Source: Pelagihabitans pacificus
GTDB taxonomy: Bacteria; Bacteroidota; Bacteroidia; Flavobacteriales; Flavobacteriaceae
Assembly: GCF_009371985.2 (NCBI RefSeq)
Contig: NZ_VIKU02000001.1
Location: 992,001-1,056,000, forward strand
DNA length: 64,000 nucleotides
Reading direction: 5' to 3'
Program-made: the position numbers and the translations under genes
Notes under the pieces: generated by a model
What the model was told of the DNA's origin: nothing
The model's input: the letters and a program-made list of their open reading frames with translations, nothing else
Database searches by the model: none
In this document: piece by piece, positions 53,072 through 62,404 of the stretch
Layout: the number at the start of each line of letters is the position of its first letter
How positions within the stretch are numbered: the stretch's first letter is position 1

Positions 53072-54487
53072 ATGAAATATCAGTATCTTCTACTCTATCT
53101 AACCTTGTTTTCTTTCGCTTGCAAGAACGACACGAAGAATGTAAGGCAGGCAAGCGACGGGAACGAACCGCCGAACATCCTTTTCCTATTGACCGACGAC
53201 CAGCGTTTTAACGCATTGGGTTTTGCGGGAAACACCATCCTAAAAACACCCCATTTGGATTCTTTGGCAAGGAATGGGGTTTACTTTAACAATGCCTTTG
53301 TTACGACTTCCATCTGTGCGGTAAGCAGGGCCAGCATCTTAACAGGACAATACGCCCGCCGGCATGGCATTTGGGGTTTTGACAAGAATCTGTCCGAAGA
53401 ACAATTCGCAAACACCTATCCGATGCTCCTTAAAAAAGCAGGGTACACCGTGGGTTTTATCGGTAAATATGGGGTCGGCAACAAAATGCCGAAGGAAGCC
53501 TTTAACTATTGGCGGGGCTTTCCGGGGCAAGGTACCTTCAAAGCCGTTGATGACAAAGGCGATTCGGTACACCTGACCCAAAAAATGGGAAAGCAGGCGA
53601 TACAATTTATTACTGGCCAACAAACACGCGACACCCCTTTTTGCCTATCGATCAGCTTTAAGGCGCCCCATGTGGATGAGAGTTACGGTCCCGGATTTTT
53701 CCTGTTCGACAAAGCCTACCATAGCGAATATGCCAGCGATACCATCCCCGTTCCGATAACGTCGAGCGAAACCTATTTTGACTATTTCCCTGAAACATTT
53801 ACCGCCAACAACGTCGCCCGAAATCGATGGGAGCAACGTTTCAAGACTCTGGGGATGCAACAGGAATCCATCAAGGGCTATTACCGTTTGATTCACGGAG
53901 TCGATGTAGTGGTCGGCCAAATTCTGGAAACTTTGAAAGAAACCGGCAAGGATCAGAACACCGTTATCGTGTTTACCAGTGATAATGGCTTTTATTTGGG
54001 GGAATACGGTTTTGCCGGCAAGTGGTACGGCAGTGAACCTTCGATTCGGGTGCCTATGCTCATCTATGATCCCCGACCCAAGGCGGTAAAAGGGAAACTG
54101 GTTGACCACAAGGTATTGAATATCGATATAGCGCCGACTATTTTATCCTTCGCAGGAGTCCCCATACCTTCCACTATGCAAGGAAGCGATTTGACCGAGC
54201 TGATTCAAAATCCAGAAAGGGAGTGGCGGGATTCCTTCTTCTACGAACATTTATGGCAGTCTTCGGACCAATACTATATTCCCAGCACCGAAGGGGTTGT
54301 TTCCGGGGATAAAAAATACATGAAGTATTTTATGAACAGGGATACGACCCATATCATTTTTGAGGAACTATATGATTTGGGGCAAGATCCGCTCGAAATC
54401 AATAATCTATCGGGACAGTGGGAAGCGGCCGAACTGGAAGCAAGTCTGAGACAAAAGTATGTAGAACTCAAAAAATCGGCGGAATAG
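53072..54487 (+). CDS. Formylglycine-dependent sulfatase (S1 family), lipoprotein
   Basis: A 471-residue S1-type sulfatase with a lipoprotein signal (MKYQYLLLYLTLFSFACKND, Cys 17). The N-terminal metal site is NILFLLTDDQRFNALGF (about residues 35-51). The formylglycine motif is SICAVSRASILTGQYARRHG (about 79-98): C-A-V-S-R with Cys as the residue converted to formylglycine by a maturase. Later sites are VIFTSDNGFYLGEYGFAGKW (as VFTSDNGF, about 302-320) and the C-terminal LYDLGQDPLEINNL. It removes sulfate esters from an algal-type glycan. GH78 follows 65 bp downstream. Confidence 0.93.
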   Translation: MKYQYLLLYLTLFSFACKNDTKNVRQASDGNEPPNILFLLTDDQRFNALGFAGNTILKTPHLDSLARNGVYFNNAFVTTSICAVSRASILTGQYARRHGIWGFDKNLSEEQFANTYPMLLKKAGYTVGFIGKYGVGNKMPKEAFNYWRGFPGQGTFKAVDDKGDSVHLTQKMGKQAIQFITGQQTRDTPFCLSISFKAPHVDESYGPGFFLFDKAYHSEYASDTIPVPITSSETYFDYFPETFTANNVARNRWEQRFKTLGMQQESIKGYYRLIHGVDVVVGQILETLKETGKDQNTVIVFTSDNGFYLGEYGFAGKWYGSEPSIRVPMLIYDPRPKAVKGKLVDHKVLNIDIAPTILSFAGVPIPSTMQGSDLTELIQNPEREWRDSFFYEHLWQSSDQYYIPSTEGVVSGDKKYMKYFMNRDTTHIIFEELYDLGQDPLEINNLSGQWEAAELEASLRQKYVELKKSAE

Positions 54488-54552
54488 CCGAAGATGCTTC
54501 GTCATGGGCGCCCATCTTCATCTCAATCCAATTAACCAGATAATATCCTAAC

Positions 54553-56871
54553 ATGGCGTTCAAACAGCTTTTTTTTGGAGGATTCATCATGATCCTCCTG
54601 GCATGTCAGAGTAGTCCTGAGGACCGTAGTGCGGCCTTTCCTCTTGAAGGGTCCGCAATAGGAGGTTCTTGGAAAGCCGATTGGATCACCGCGCAGGATA
54701 GTCTTCCCGAAAAAAATGCGTGGATCGCCTATCGACAAAGCTTTATCAATAAAAACATAACCGATTCCGTCAAGCTCCGTATAGCCGTAGATTCCAAATA
54801 TTGGCTGTATCTGAATGGCGAACTTGTCGTCTTCGAAGGTGGCCTAAAACGAGGGCCAACACCGGAAGATACCTATTACGATGAGGTAGACCTCACCGGA
54901 AAACTGAAACAGGGGCAAAATACCTTGGCCATACTGGTATGGTATTTTGGTAAGGAAGGCATGAGTCATAAGTCGAGCGGCAGGGCAGCGTTGATTGCCG
55001 AGCTGTGGCAAGGAAACCGTTTGGTCACGCAGACCGATACCGGTTGGAAAGCCATTCCACATCCTGCCTATGCATCGGAAAGTGCAGGTCCCCAACCCAA
55101 TTGGCGCCTTCCGGAATCGAATATTGTCTTCGATGCCCGAAAAGACATTCCCAATTGGGAACTTCCAAATTTTGATGATACCGATTGGCCCTCGGCCAAA
55201 ACCATTGGAAAGGCTGGTTCGGAACCCTGGAACAACCTGGTGAAAAGACCGATTCCGTTTTGGAAAGATTATGGGTATCGTGCCTACGAAAACAACCTGT
55301 CATTTCCCTTCATGAGTACCGGGGACACCCTTTCCTGTAAACTTCCACACAATGCGCAGGTCACCCCTTACCTGAAGGTCAGGGCCGCTCCTGGTCATCG
55401 GATCACGATGCTTACCGACCATTATCAAGGCGGATCGGCCTACAATATGCGCTCGGAATATATCACCGGTGATGGGGAGCAGGCCTACGAATCGCTCGGA
55501 TGGATCAACGGGGAAATGATGTACTACGTGATTCCAAAAGGGGTCGAAGTGCTGGACCTACAATTTAGGGAAACAGGTTATAACACCGAGTTTTTAGGTA
55601 GCTTTGAGTGCGACGATGTTTTCTACAATCGATTATGGCAAAAGGCCTTGCGGACACTCTATGTAACCATGCGCGATAATTATATGGATTGCCCCGATAG
55701 GGAACGTGCCCAATGGTGGGGCGATGAGGTATTGGAAAGTGGTGAGGCCTTCTACGCATTGGACCGTAAATCCGATTTATTGGTGCGAAAGGGCATCTTG
55801 GAACTGATGTATTGGCAACGGGCCGATAGTACCATTTTTTCGCCGTTGCCGACCGGCAATTGGGACAAGGAACTGCCGGGACAAATGTTGGCGAGCGTCG
55901 GGTACTACGGCTTTTGGAATTACTATTGGCATACCGGTGATCTGGAGACCCTGAGGAAAATCTACGACCCGGTCAAGAACTATATGGGCGTGTGGAAGGT
56001 AAAAAGCGACGGCACCGTAATGCTTCGCGAAGGTGGTTGGACATGGGGAGACTGGGGGAAAAACAAGGATGTTCCTTTGTTGATGAATACCCAGTACTAT
56101 ATGGCTTTAAAGGGACAACAATTGATGGCGGAAGCCTTGGGAAAGGCTACCGAAGCAGAAACTTTGAAGGCCAAAATGAAAACCTTCAAAGTAGCCTTTA
56201 ACAAAACCTTCTGGCAACACGACCACTATCGCTCGCGAGATTATAAAGGTAAGACCGATGACCGCTCGCAGGGCTTGGCGGTAGTAGCGGGATTAGCCGA
56301 CCCGGACAAATTTGAGGCCATCTATCACACACTCCAAACGCAAATGCATGCGAGTCCGTATATGGAAAAATACATTCTAGAAGCCTTGTTTCAAATGGGG
56401 TATGCCGATTTTGCATTGCACCGGATGAAAAAGCGTTTTGAAAAGATGGTCGAACACCCCGAAATGACCACCCTATGGGAAGGTTGGGGTATCGGTGCCG
56501 AGGGCTTCGGGGGCGGCACTACCAATCACGCCTGGTCGGGCGGGGGCCTCACCCTGCTCTCCCAGTACGTCGCCGGCATCTATCCGACCGATCCGGGGTA
56601 CGAAACCTTTCAGATACGACCGCAGCTGGGCTTTTTAAAAAATGTACAGGCCACGGTTCCCTCGATAAGGGGCAAAATTAGGGTAACCATTCAGCAAGAC
56701 GATACATTTAGAATGAGTATTACCGTGCCCCAGGAAACCACTGCAACCGTATTTATTCCCTCCAAATACAAGAAAATCGAACAAAACGGACGAGAAACCC
56801 CGGCAACCCTTTATGGTGAATACTTCAAGATAGAAGTTGCTTCGGGTGAGCATGTGTTCAAGGCAAGATAA
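54553..56871 (+). CDS. GH78 alpha-L-rhamnosidase, lipoprotein
   Basis: A 772-residue GH78 enzyme, with lipoprotein signal MAFKQLFFGGFIMILLACQS (Cys 18). N-terminal beta domains (about residues 40-330: WKADWITAQD, RIAVDSKYWLYLNGELVVFE) precede the (alpha/alpha)6 barrel. The catalytic region reads YMDCPDRERAQWWGDEVLES (about 377-396), with the general-acid Glu, and the C-terminal part MTTLWEGWGIGAEGF and NHAWSGG (about 636-665). A final beta domain closes the chain. It releases L-rhamnose. With the sulfatase and the GH88 it fits an ulvan-like or other sulfated rhamnose/uronate polymer; that substrate is inferred. Confidence 0.93.
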   Translation: MAFKQLFFGGFIMILLACQSSPEDRSAAFPLEGSAIGGSWKADWITAQDSLPEKNAWIAYRQSFINKNITDSVKLRIAVDSKYWLYLNGELVVFEGGLKRGPTPEDTYYDEVDLTGKLKQGQNTLAILVWYFGKEGMSHKSSGRAALIAELWQGNRLVTQTDTGWKAIPHPAYASESAGPQPNWRLPESNIVFDARKDIPNWELPNFDDTDWPSAKTIGKAGSEPWNNLVKRPIPFWKDYGYRAYENNLSFPFMSTGDTLSCKLPHNAQVTPYLKVRAAPGHRITMLTDHYQGGSAYNMRSEYITGDGEQAYESLGWINGEMMYYVIPKGVEVLDLQFRETGYNTEFLGSFECDDVFYNRLWQKALRTLYVTMRDNYMDCPDRERAQWWGDEVLESGEAFYALDRKSDLLVRKGILELMYWQRADSTIFSPLPTGNWDKELPGQMLASVGYYGFWNYYWHTGDLETLRKIYDPVKNYMGVWKVKSDGTVMLREGGWTWGDWGKNKDVPLLMNTQYYMALKGQQLMAEALGKATEAETLKAKMKTFKVAFNKTFWQHDHYRSRDYKGKTDDRSQGLAVVAGLADPDKFEAIYHTLQTQMHASPYMEKYILEALFQMGYADFALHRMKKRFEKMVEHPEMTTLWEGWGIGAEGFGGGTTNHAWSGGGLTLLSQYVAGIYPTDPGYETFQIRPQLGFLKNVQATVPSIRGKIRVTIQQDDTFRMSITVPQETTATVFIPSKYKKIEQNGRETPATLYGEYFKIEVASGEHVFKAR

Positions 56872-57018
56872 AGTTATCGGGCGTTTGTTTACTTTGGATT
56901 ATTCCCGATATACCTGATAGATTTGGTATCTTGGTCGTATCATGTCGATACGATTTATGAAACAACTCTATAGCAACCAAATGTCTGAAAAGCACCCTAA
57001 ACCCGAACAACACATCGC

Positions 57019-57825
57019 GTGAACCCCAAAGTTGACAAATACCCCGAAAACGTCGACCGCTGGCAAACTGAGTTAAAAAAACTGCGAACAATCATTCTGG
57101 ATTGCGGTTTGACGGAAGAATTTAAATGGATGCATCCTTGCTACACCTATCAAAAGAAGAATATCGTTTTGATTCACGGGTTTAAGGCATATTGTGCCGT
57201 GCTATTCCACAAAGGCGCTCTGTTGAAAGACACGAATCATCTCTTGGTACAACAAACCGAAAATGTGCAAGCTGCGCGGCAATTGCGTTTCACCAATGCA
57301 ATTGAAATCGAAAAACTGGAACCAACCCTCAAAAGGTACATCTTCGAGGCGATCGGGATTGAAAAAGCAGGACTCCAGGTAAAGATAAAGGAGGCATCTG
57401 ATTTCTGTATCCCGGATGAACTACAACAAAAATTCGAAAAGAACCCTGATTTTCAGGATGCCTTTGAAGCGCTGACACCAGGACGACAAAAAGGATATAT
57501 ACTTTATTTTTCAAAACCGAAACAATCCAAAACCCGTATTGCAAGAATCGACCAATATACGGAAAGGGTTATGAACGGTAAGGGATTGCGCGATTGTATC
57601 TGTGATCATTCAAAGCGAATGCCGAATTGTGATGGGTCGCACAGGTATATTGGGAAACACCATCAAAAAGAGAACTCAGCGTATAGCGTAAAAATGGATT
57701 TACAACCCACCTTGGAAAACGAACGGGTAAAAATTAGACCTTTGGGACATCAGGACTTGGAACCCTTGTATGAAGTTGCCAAGGACCCGAAAATATGGGA
57801 ACAACACCCGAGCAAACGATACTAA
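57019..57825 (+). CDS. YdeI-type protein with C-terminal CDGSH iron-sulfur motif, fused to start of a GNAT
   Basis: Read from GTG at 57019, residues 1-115 are a DUF1801 domain (WQTELKKLRTIILDCGLTEE, MHPCYTYQKKNIVLI), 120-190 the YdeI C-terminal domain (FQDAFEALTPGRQKGYILYF, RIARIDQYTERVMNGKGLRD), and 195-210 the full CDGSH signature C-x-C-x2-S-x3-P-x-C-D-G-S-H for a 2Fe-2S cluster. No stop follows; the frame runs straight into a GNAT sequence (from residue 226, MDLQPTLENERVKIRPLGHQ) and ends at TAA 57823-57825. So the protein as encoded carries 43 extra residues. Either its own stop was lost, or this was once a fused protein. Confidence 0.7.
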   Translation: MNPKVDKYPENVDRWQTELKKLRTIILDCGLTEEFKWMHPCYTYQKKNIVLIHGFKAYCAVLFHKGALLKDTNHLLVQQTENVQAARQLRFTNAIEIEKLEPTLKRYIFEAIGIEKAGLQVKIKEASDFCIPDELQQKFEKNPDFQDAFEALTPGRQKGYILYFSKPKQSKTRIARIDQYTERVMNGKGLRDCICDHSKRMPNCDGSHRYIGKHHQKENSAYSVKMDLQPTLENERVKIRPLGHQDLEPLYEVAKDPKIWEQHPSKRY

Positions 57826-58209
57826 AGAAAGGAGTTTGAAAAATTCTTTGCGGAATCCATCACGTCAAAAGGTGCTTTGGCCATTTTGGATAAATTAACC
57901 GAAAATATCATCGGAAGTTCCCAATTTAACACAGTTGAAGGACGTCCAAATGCGATTGAAATTGGCTGGACCTTTCTTGGCCGAAACTATTGGGGAGGAA
58001 CCTGTAACAAAGAGGTCAAAGGCTTAATGATGACATATGCCTTCAACTACGTGCAAAATGTCATCTTCTATGTAGACAAACAAAATATTCGTTCTCAAAA
58101 GGCAGTCGAAAAAATTAACGGTCGAAAATTATCGGAGTCCGAACGGGCCATGATGCCTAAAAAAAGTAAGGAGAACGAAACGTATATCATCGAAAAAAGC
58201 GCCCAATAG
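57694..58209 (+). pseudogene. GNAT acetyltransferase gene interrupted by an in-frame TAA
   Basis: From ATG 57694 the frame encodes a GNAT of the RimJ/RimL type: ERVKIRPLGHQDLEPLYEVA, KIWEQHPSKRY, then TAA at 57823-57825, then in the same frame KEFEKFFAESITSKGALAIL, IGWTFLGRNYWGGTCNKEVK and VDKQNIRSQKAVEKINGRKL to a TAG stop at 58207-58209. A single codon breaks an otherwise complete 171-residue domain. No frameshift is needed. It is therefore a recent pseudogene, or a sequencing difference. Confidence 0.75.
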
Positions 58210-58412
58210 TGATAATAATGAATAACGCAACATCAAGATGGTAAAAATTGGCGTCAGGTAGCTTTCCATACCATAAATTTGAGACAAAAAGCTAACTTTA
58301 CGGTTTAGTATTTTAAAAACTATTTTGTCGCCTGTAGACCCATCAACCACAACTTAGGGATAATCCCGCATTTTGTTCAAAATCTTTGATAACCAAACCG
58401 CTAACCGCAGAT

Positions 58413-59261
58413 ATGCAATTTAACGCAGAACAGTTGGTAAATGCCAAAACAAGAAAAGACCTGCTTGCCTTTGCAAAAAAAAATGATATTGCCATTTCAA
58501 AAACGCTTGATAAGCTAAGGTACGAAGCTGAACTCGCACTGCTCCAATCCGAGTTTGTTAACCTCCAAAAGTGGATTGCACAAAACAAGATGCGGGTCGC
58601 CATTATTTTTGAAGGTCGGGATGCGGCCGGGAAAGGAGGTTCCATCAAACGATTTAAAGAGCATTTAAATCCCCGCTCCTCGAGGGTAGTTGCATTAACG
58701 AAACCCACCGAGGTCGAGAAGGGGCAATGGTATTTTAGACGTTATATCAAGGTGCTACCCAACCCAGGGGAAATTGTTTTTTTTGATAGAAGTTGGTATA
58801 ACCGGGCCGTGGTAGAACCTGTTATGGGGTTTTGTTCCAAGGAACAGTACGACAAATTCATAGTACAAGTCCCGGAATTTGAACACCTGCTCTATGAGGA
58901 CAACCTGAAAATCATCAAATTTTGGTTTTCCATCTCCAAAGAGGAACAACAAAAACGCTTCGAGGCCCGACTGAACAATCCTTTAAAACGTTGGAAATTT
59001 AGTCCGGTCGATATGAAGGGACAGGAATTATGGGACGATTACACCCACTATAAAGAACAGATGTTCAGTAAAACCCATACCAACTTCAGCCCTTGGATCA
59101 TTGTAAAGACAAACGATAAGAAACAAGCACGCCTAGAAAGCATTCGATACGTGCTTTCACAATTCGACTATGACGGGAAAGGGGAGTCGAACATTTCGCT
59201 CTTACCGGATCCCAACGTAATTATGAGATACCATCGAAGTGTGATACAAATCGATATTTAA
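58413..59261 (+). CDS. ppk2: PPK2-family polyphosphate kinase (first copy)
   Basis: A 282-residue PPK2. ATG at 58413 (MQFNAEQLVNAKTRKDLLAF) is preferred over an upstream TTG. Walker A is FEGRDAAGKGGSIKRFKEHL (about residues 66-85); the lid/Walker B region is GEIVFFDRSWYNRAVVEPVM (about 118-137). LKRWKFSPVDMKGQELWDDY is the family's C-terminal signature. It transfers phosphate between polyphosphate and nucleotides. A second PPK2 follows after 10 bp. Confidence 0.92.
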   Translation: MQFNAEQLVNAKTRKDLLAFAKKNDIAISKTLDKLRYEAELALLQSEFVNLQKWIAQNKMRVAIIFEGRDAAGKGGSIKRFKEHLNPRSSRVVALTKPTEVEKGQWYFRRYIKVLPNPGEIVFFDRSWYNRAVVEPVMGFCSKEQYDKFIVQVPEFEHLLYEDNLKIIKFWFSISKEEQQKRFEARLNNPLKRWKFSPVDMKGQELWDDYTHYKEQMFSKTHTNFSPWIIVKTNDKKQARLESIRYVLSQFDYDGKGESNISLLPDPNVIMRYHRSVIQIDI

Positions 59262-59271
59262 TGACCCGACC

Positions 59272-60045
59272 ATGACCAACATGAAACTAACGGACGAAGA
59301 TGTAGCCCTCCTGAATTCCAAAGTGGGGCTTCACGCACTGTTGAGAAACAAAAAGGTGAATCTGAAAAGTGCCCTGAAAGAGGCCCGATACCTAACCCAG
59401 TTACGAAAAAAACAGGAGGAGCTTATAAAGCTTCAGAATTGGGTAATAGAAAATGACCAAAAAGTGGTCATTCTTTTCGAAGGTCGGGATGCCGCAGGAA
59501 AGGGTGGCGCGATTCGCAGATTAACCGAATATATCAACCCACGGCATTTTCGCATCGTTGCCCTTGACATCCCCTCGGATGATGAACGAAAGCAATGGTT
59601 TTTTCAACGTTATATCAACCAGCTTCCCAAACCGGGGGAAATCGTATTTTTTGATAGAAGTTGGTACAATCGGGCCGTGGTAGAACCCGTGAACAAATTC
59701 TGCACGGAAAAGGAATACAACATCTTCATGTCGCATGTAAACGATTTTGAAAAAATGTTGATCGAGTCGGACACCCACCTTATCAAGTTTTATTTCTCCA
59801 TCAATAAAAAGGAGCAGGCAAAACGGTTTAAGGAGATAAAAAAGAACCCTTTAAAACGCTGGAAGATGACCCCGGTAGATGAGAAGGCCCAAGACCTTTG
59901 GGACGATTATAGCAGGTACAAAGAGAAAATGTTCGAGCAAACCAACACCGCTCATGCCCCATGGGTGATTGTGGATGCCAACGAAAAGACACAGGCACGC
60001 TTGAATGCCGTTTCCCACGTACTCAAAACAATACTTTATCACTAA
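59272..60045 (+). CDS. ppk2: PPK2-family polyphosphate kinase (second copy)
   Basis: A 257-residue PPK2 paralogue. Walker A FEGRDAAGKGGAIRRLTEYI (about residues 67-86), GEIVFFDRSWYNRAVVEPVN (about 122-141), and LKRWKMTPVDEKAQDLWDDY. It has the same domain plan as the upstream copy but lacks the latter's final 20-30 residues. Tandem divergent PPK2s often differ in nucleotide preference (ADP, AMP, GDP), which cannot be read here. The two genes look co-transcribed. Confidence 0.92.
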   Translation: MTNMKLTDEDVALLNSKVGLHALLRNKKVNLKSALKEARYLTQLRKKQEELIKLQNWVIENDQKVVILFEGRDAAGKGGAIRRLTEYINPRHFRIVALDIPSDDERKQWFFQRYINQLPKPGEIVFFDRSWYNRAVVEPVNKFCTEKEYNIFMSHVNDFEKMLIESDTHLIKFYFSINKKEQAKRFKEIKKNPLKRWKMTPVDEKAQDLWDDYSRYKEKMFEQTNTAHAPWVIVDANEKTQARLNAVSHVLKTILYH

Positions 60046-60136
60046 GTCATAGGGTCTATCATAAACCGCTATTTCCTTACCGCAGTACATCCGCTGCCCA
60101 CTGATCGAAAAAAGATTTGAACCTTGAGCCCAAACG

Positions 60137-61627
60137 ATGAAGCGTTATCTCCCTATCATTCTACCGCTTGCCATTATTAAATTGACAATCCAGTTTTTTG
60201 GCAATCGCAATTATGGTTTTCATCGCGACGAGCTGCTTCATTTGTCCGTGAGCGAGCATTTGGATTGGGGATTTATGGAATTCCCCCCCTTTATTGGGTT
60301 TCTGGGTAAAATAGCATTTTGGATTTTTGACTACTCCCTCTTTGGGGTTCGATTGTTTCCGACCTTGGCCGGGGTAGCGATTCTGGTGCTATGCTGTTCG
60401 ATCGCCAAAGCACTGGGCGGAAGGTCAAAGGCGCTATTGATCGCTGGAATCTGTGTGCTGGCCTTTCTTCCGTTTTACCGAAACCATACCTTGTTCCAAC
60501 CTGTGGCTTTCGACCAATTTTTCTGGACGCTCGGCTTTTATTTTGTCATCCGCTGGATCAACTCACAAAACAAAAAGTGGCTGTTCTTCCTGGGAATAAC
60601 CTTAGGCTTAGGTCTATTAAATAAATATACCATGCTGGTCTGGGCGTTCGGCCTCTTGGTAGGCTTGTTTTTCCATGAAAAAGGGAAGGTATATAAAAAC
60701 AAATGGTTCTATCTTTCCGGACTCTTGGCGTTGTTGATTTTCCTGCCCAATATCATCTGGCAGTTCCAAAACGATTTTCCACTTCTGAGACACCTTCAAG
60801 CATTGAATAAAAACCAGCTTGAAGCGATTGGTCCCTGGGATTTTGTTTTGCAACAACTCGAACTTCCTTTTACATTGGCAGTAAGTCTGCTTGGCGTTTA
60901 CGCATTTCTGTTCGATAATACTTTGCAAAAATATAGGACCGTTGGTGTAGCGGCCTTGGTAATCTTCGGCACTCTCTGGATCTTAAAGTCCAAGGCCTAC
61001 TATGTATATGCCATCTATCCTGTCTTGTTTGCCGGGGGGGCGGTAAAAATCGAGGCGTTGCTTGCCAAGAAACCGGTATGGACCTATATAATAGCGGGTA
61101 TTATAGTATTACCATCCCTCTATTTTATTCCCGAGGCGACCCCGGTATTGCCCATCCGTAAATTCGAGAAATACTGGGGTCTGGAAGAAAACGAGGAGGG
61201 GCGTATTGAACTTACGGGGGATTATGCCGACATGTTCGGTTGGGAAGAACAGGTGAAACTGGTCGATAGTGTATACCAATCGCTACCTCCCGAGGAGAGA
61301 AACAATTGCATTTTATGGGCCGAAAACTATGGGGAGGCGGGTGCCCTCAAGATACTTGGAAAGAAATACGGCCTCCCGAATCCGATTAGCAGACACGGTA
61401 GTTTTTGGAGCTGGGGGTACGGCAACAAAGAGGCAGCCGTCTGGATCAGCTTGGGGAACGAGACACCCACGGTCGAACAGGTGTTCGAAGAGATTTCACT
61501 GGTGAAAGTAATCTATCACAAATACGCCATCGGGGAGGAAAATGGGATTCCCCTATATATCTGTAGAAAACCTAAAATCGACATTAAAACCTGGTGGGGC
61601 GACTATGAGGAACATATATTCGATTGA
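60137..61627 (+). CDS. GT39/ArnT-like membrane glycosyltransferase
   Basis: A 496-residue polytopic membrane protein of the PMT/ArnT superfamily (GT-C fold). It opens with a membrane span followed by FGNRNYGFHRDELLHLSVSE, the first periplasmic loop with the conserved acidic pair (about residues 21-40). About ten further hydrophobic segments extend to residue 350, then a soluble C-terminal domain (VDSVYQSLPPEERNNCILWA, GYGNKEAAVWISLG). Members transfer a sugar from a polyprenyl-phosphate donor to protein or lipid. A GNAT gene follows. Confidence 0.85.
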   Translation: MKRYLPIILPLAIIKLTIQFFGNRNYGFHRDELLHLSVSEHLDWGFMEFPPFIGFLGKIAFWIFDYSLFGVRLFPTLAGVAILVLCCSIAKALGGRSKALLIAGICVLAFLPFYRNHTLFQPVAFDQFFWTLGFYFVIRWINSQNKKWLFFLGITLGLGLLNKYTMLVWAFGLLVGLFFHEKGKVYKNKWFYLSGLLALLIFLPNIIWQFQNDFPLLRHLQALNKNQLEAIGPWDFVLQQLELPFTLAVSLLGVYAFLFDNTLQKYRTVGVAALVIFGTLWILKSKAYYVYAIYPVLFAGGAVKIEALLAKKPVWTYIIAGIIVLPSLYFIPEATPVLPIRKFEKYWGLEENEEGRIELTGDYADMFGWEEQVKLVDSVYQSLPPEERNNCILWAENYGEAGALKILGKKYGLPNPISRHGSFWSWGYGNKEAAVWISLGNETPTVEQVFEEISLVKVIYHKYAIGEENGIPLYICRKPKIDIKTWWGDYEEHIFD

Positions 61628-61641
61628 ATCAAAGACAGCAT

Positions 61642-62163
61642 ATGGCTGAAATTTCATTCAGAAAAGCAATACCATCCGATTCGTTGCGAATATCCGTTTT
61701 ATTGAAAACGGTCTATGTTCAAACATACGCGGTGGAGGGGGTTACATTCGAGTTTGCCAATTTTATCACGAATCGATTCGCTGCATCACTGATTGAAAAG
61801 AATATTAGAGCGCATCCCGACCGAGTGCTTTTGGCCTGTTTTAATGAAAATCCGGTCGGAGTCGCGGAAATCATTTACGAGAGCAACTGTCCTATAAGAA
61901 ACATTTCTGTACCCGAATTAAGCAAGCTATATCTGCTCGAACGCTTTTATGGAAAGGGAATGGGATACGGCTTGTTGAAGGAAGTGGAAAAGCAGCTAGC
62001 CTTACGAGGACATAAAGAATTGAACCTCGAAGTTTATGTCCACAACGACAGGGCGATTTCATTTTACAAAAGACAAGGCTATACCACCCTAGGGATGGTA
62101 GACTTCCCGATGGAATCGAATACCTACAAAAACTGGGTAATGAGCAAAAAGCTAGACCAATGA
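61642..62163 (+). CDS. GNAT-family N-acetyltransferase
   Basis: A 173-residue GNAT. ATG at 61642 gives MAEISFRKAIPSDSLRISVL, a normal start for the fold. The acetyl-CoA loop is LYLLERFYGKGMGYGLLKEV (about residues 94-113, R/Q-x-x-G-x-G/A), and AISFYKRQGYTTLG (about 136-149) is the conserved final part. It starts 14 bp after the GT39 stop. The substrate is unknown; the intact protein is unrelated in detail to the broken GNAT at 57694. Confidence 0.88.
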   Translation: MAEISFRKAIPSDSLRISVLLKTVYVQTYAVEGVTFEFANFITNRFAASLIEKNIRAHPDRVLLACFNENPVGVAEIIYESNCPIRNISVPELSKLYLLERFYGKGMGYGLLKEVEKQLALRGHKELNLEVYVHNDRAISFYKRQGYTTLGMVDFPMESNTYKNWVMSKKLDQ

Positions 62164-62404
62164 CTTTTCGTAAAACCATAGGAAGAAAACAGTTTTATAC
62201 TTTCTATTCTACCCTTCACTCGGAAGAAGTCCTAAAACTTACTGAGACCAAAAAAAACCAAAGAAAGCGATAGGCTCCCGAAATACTAAGTGACCCTAGT
62301 TCGGCAAGTGGGAGGGAAACTCCCTTAGCCCCGTTCAAAATAGTTGATTTATAGCTATTGCTCCCTTCTTTTTCTGTAACTTAACCCTAAAATAACACAT
62401 TACA
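62164..62404. other. Intergenic region before molybdenum hydroxylase genes
   Basis: No gene is seen. A small hairpin GGGAG (62310-62314)/CTCCC (62320-62324) lies about 80 bp before the Fe-S subunit gene and may belong to its leader. Confidence 0.25.
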
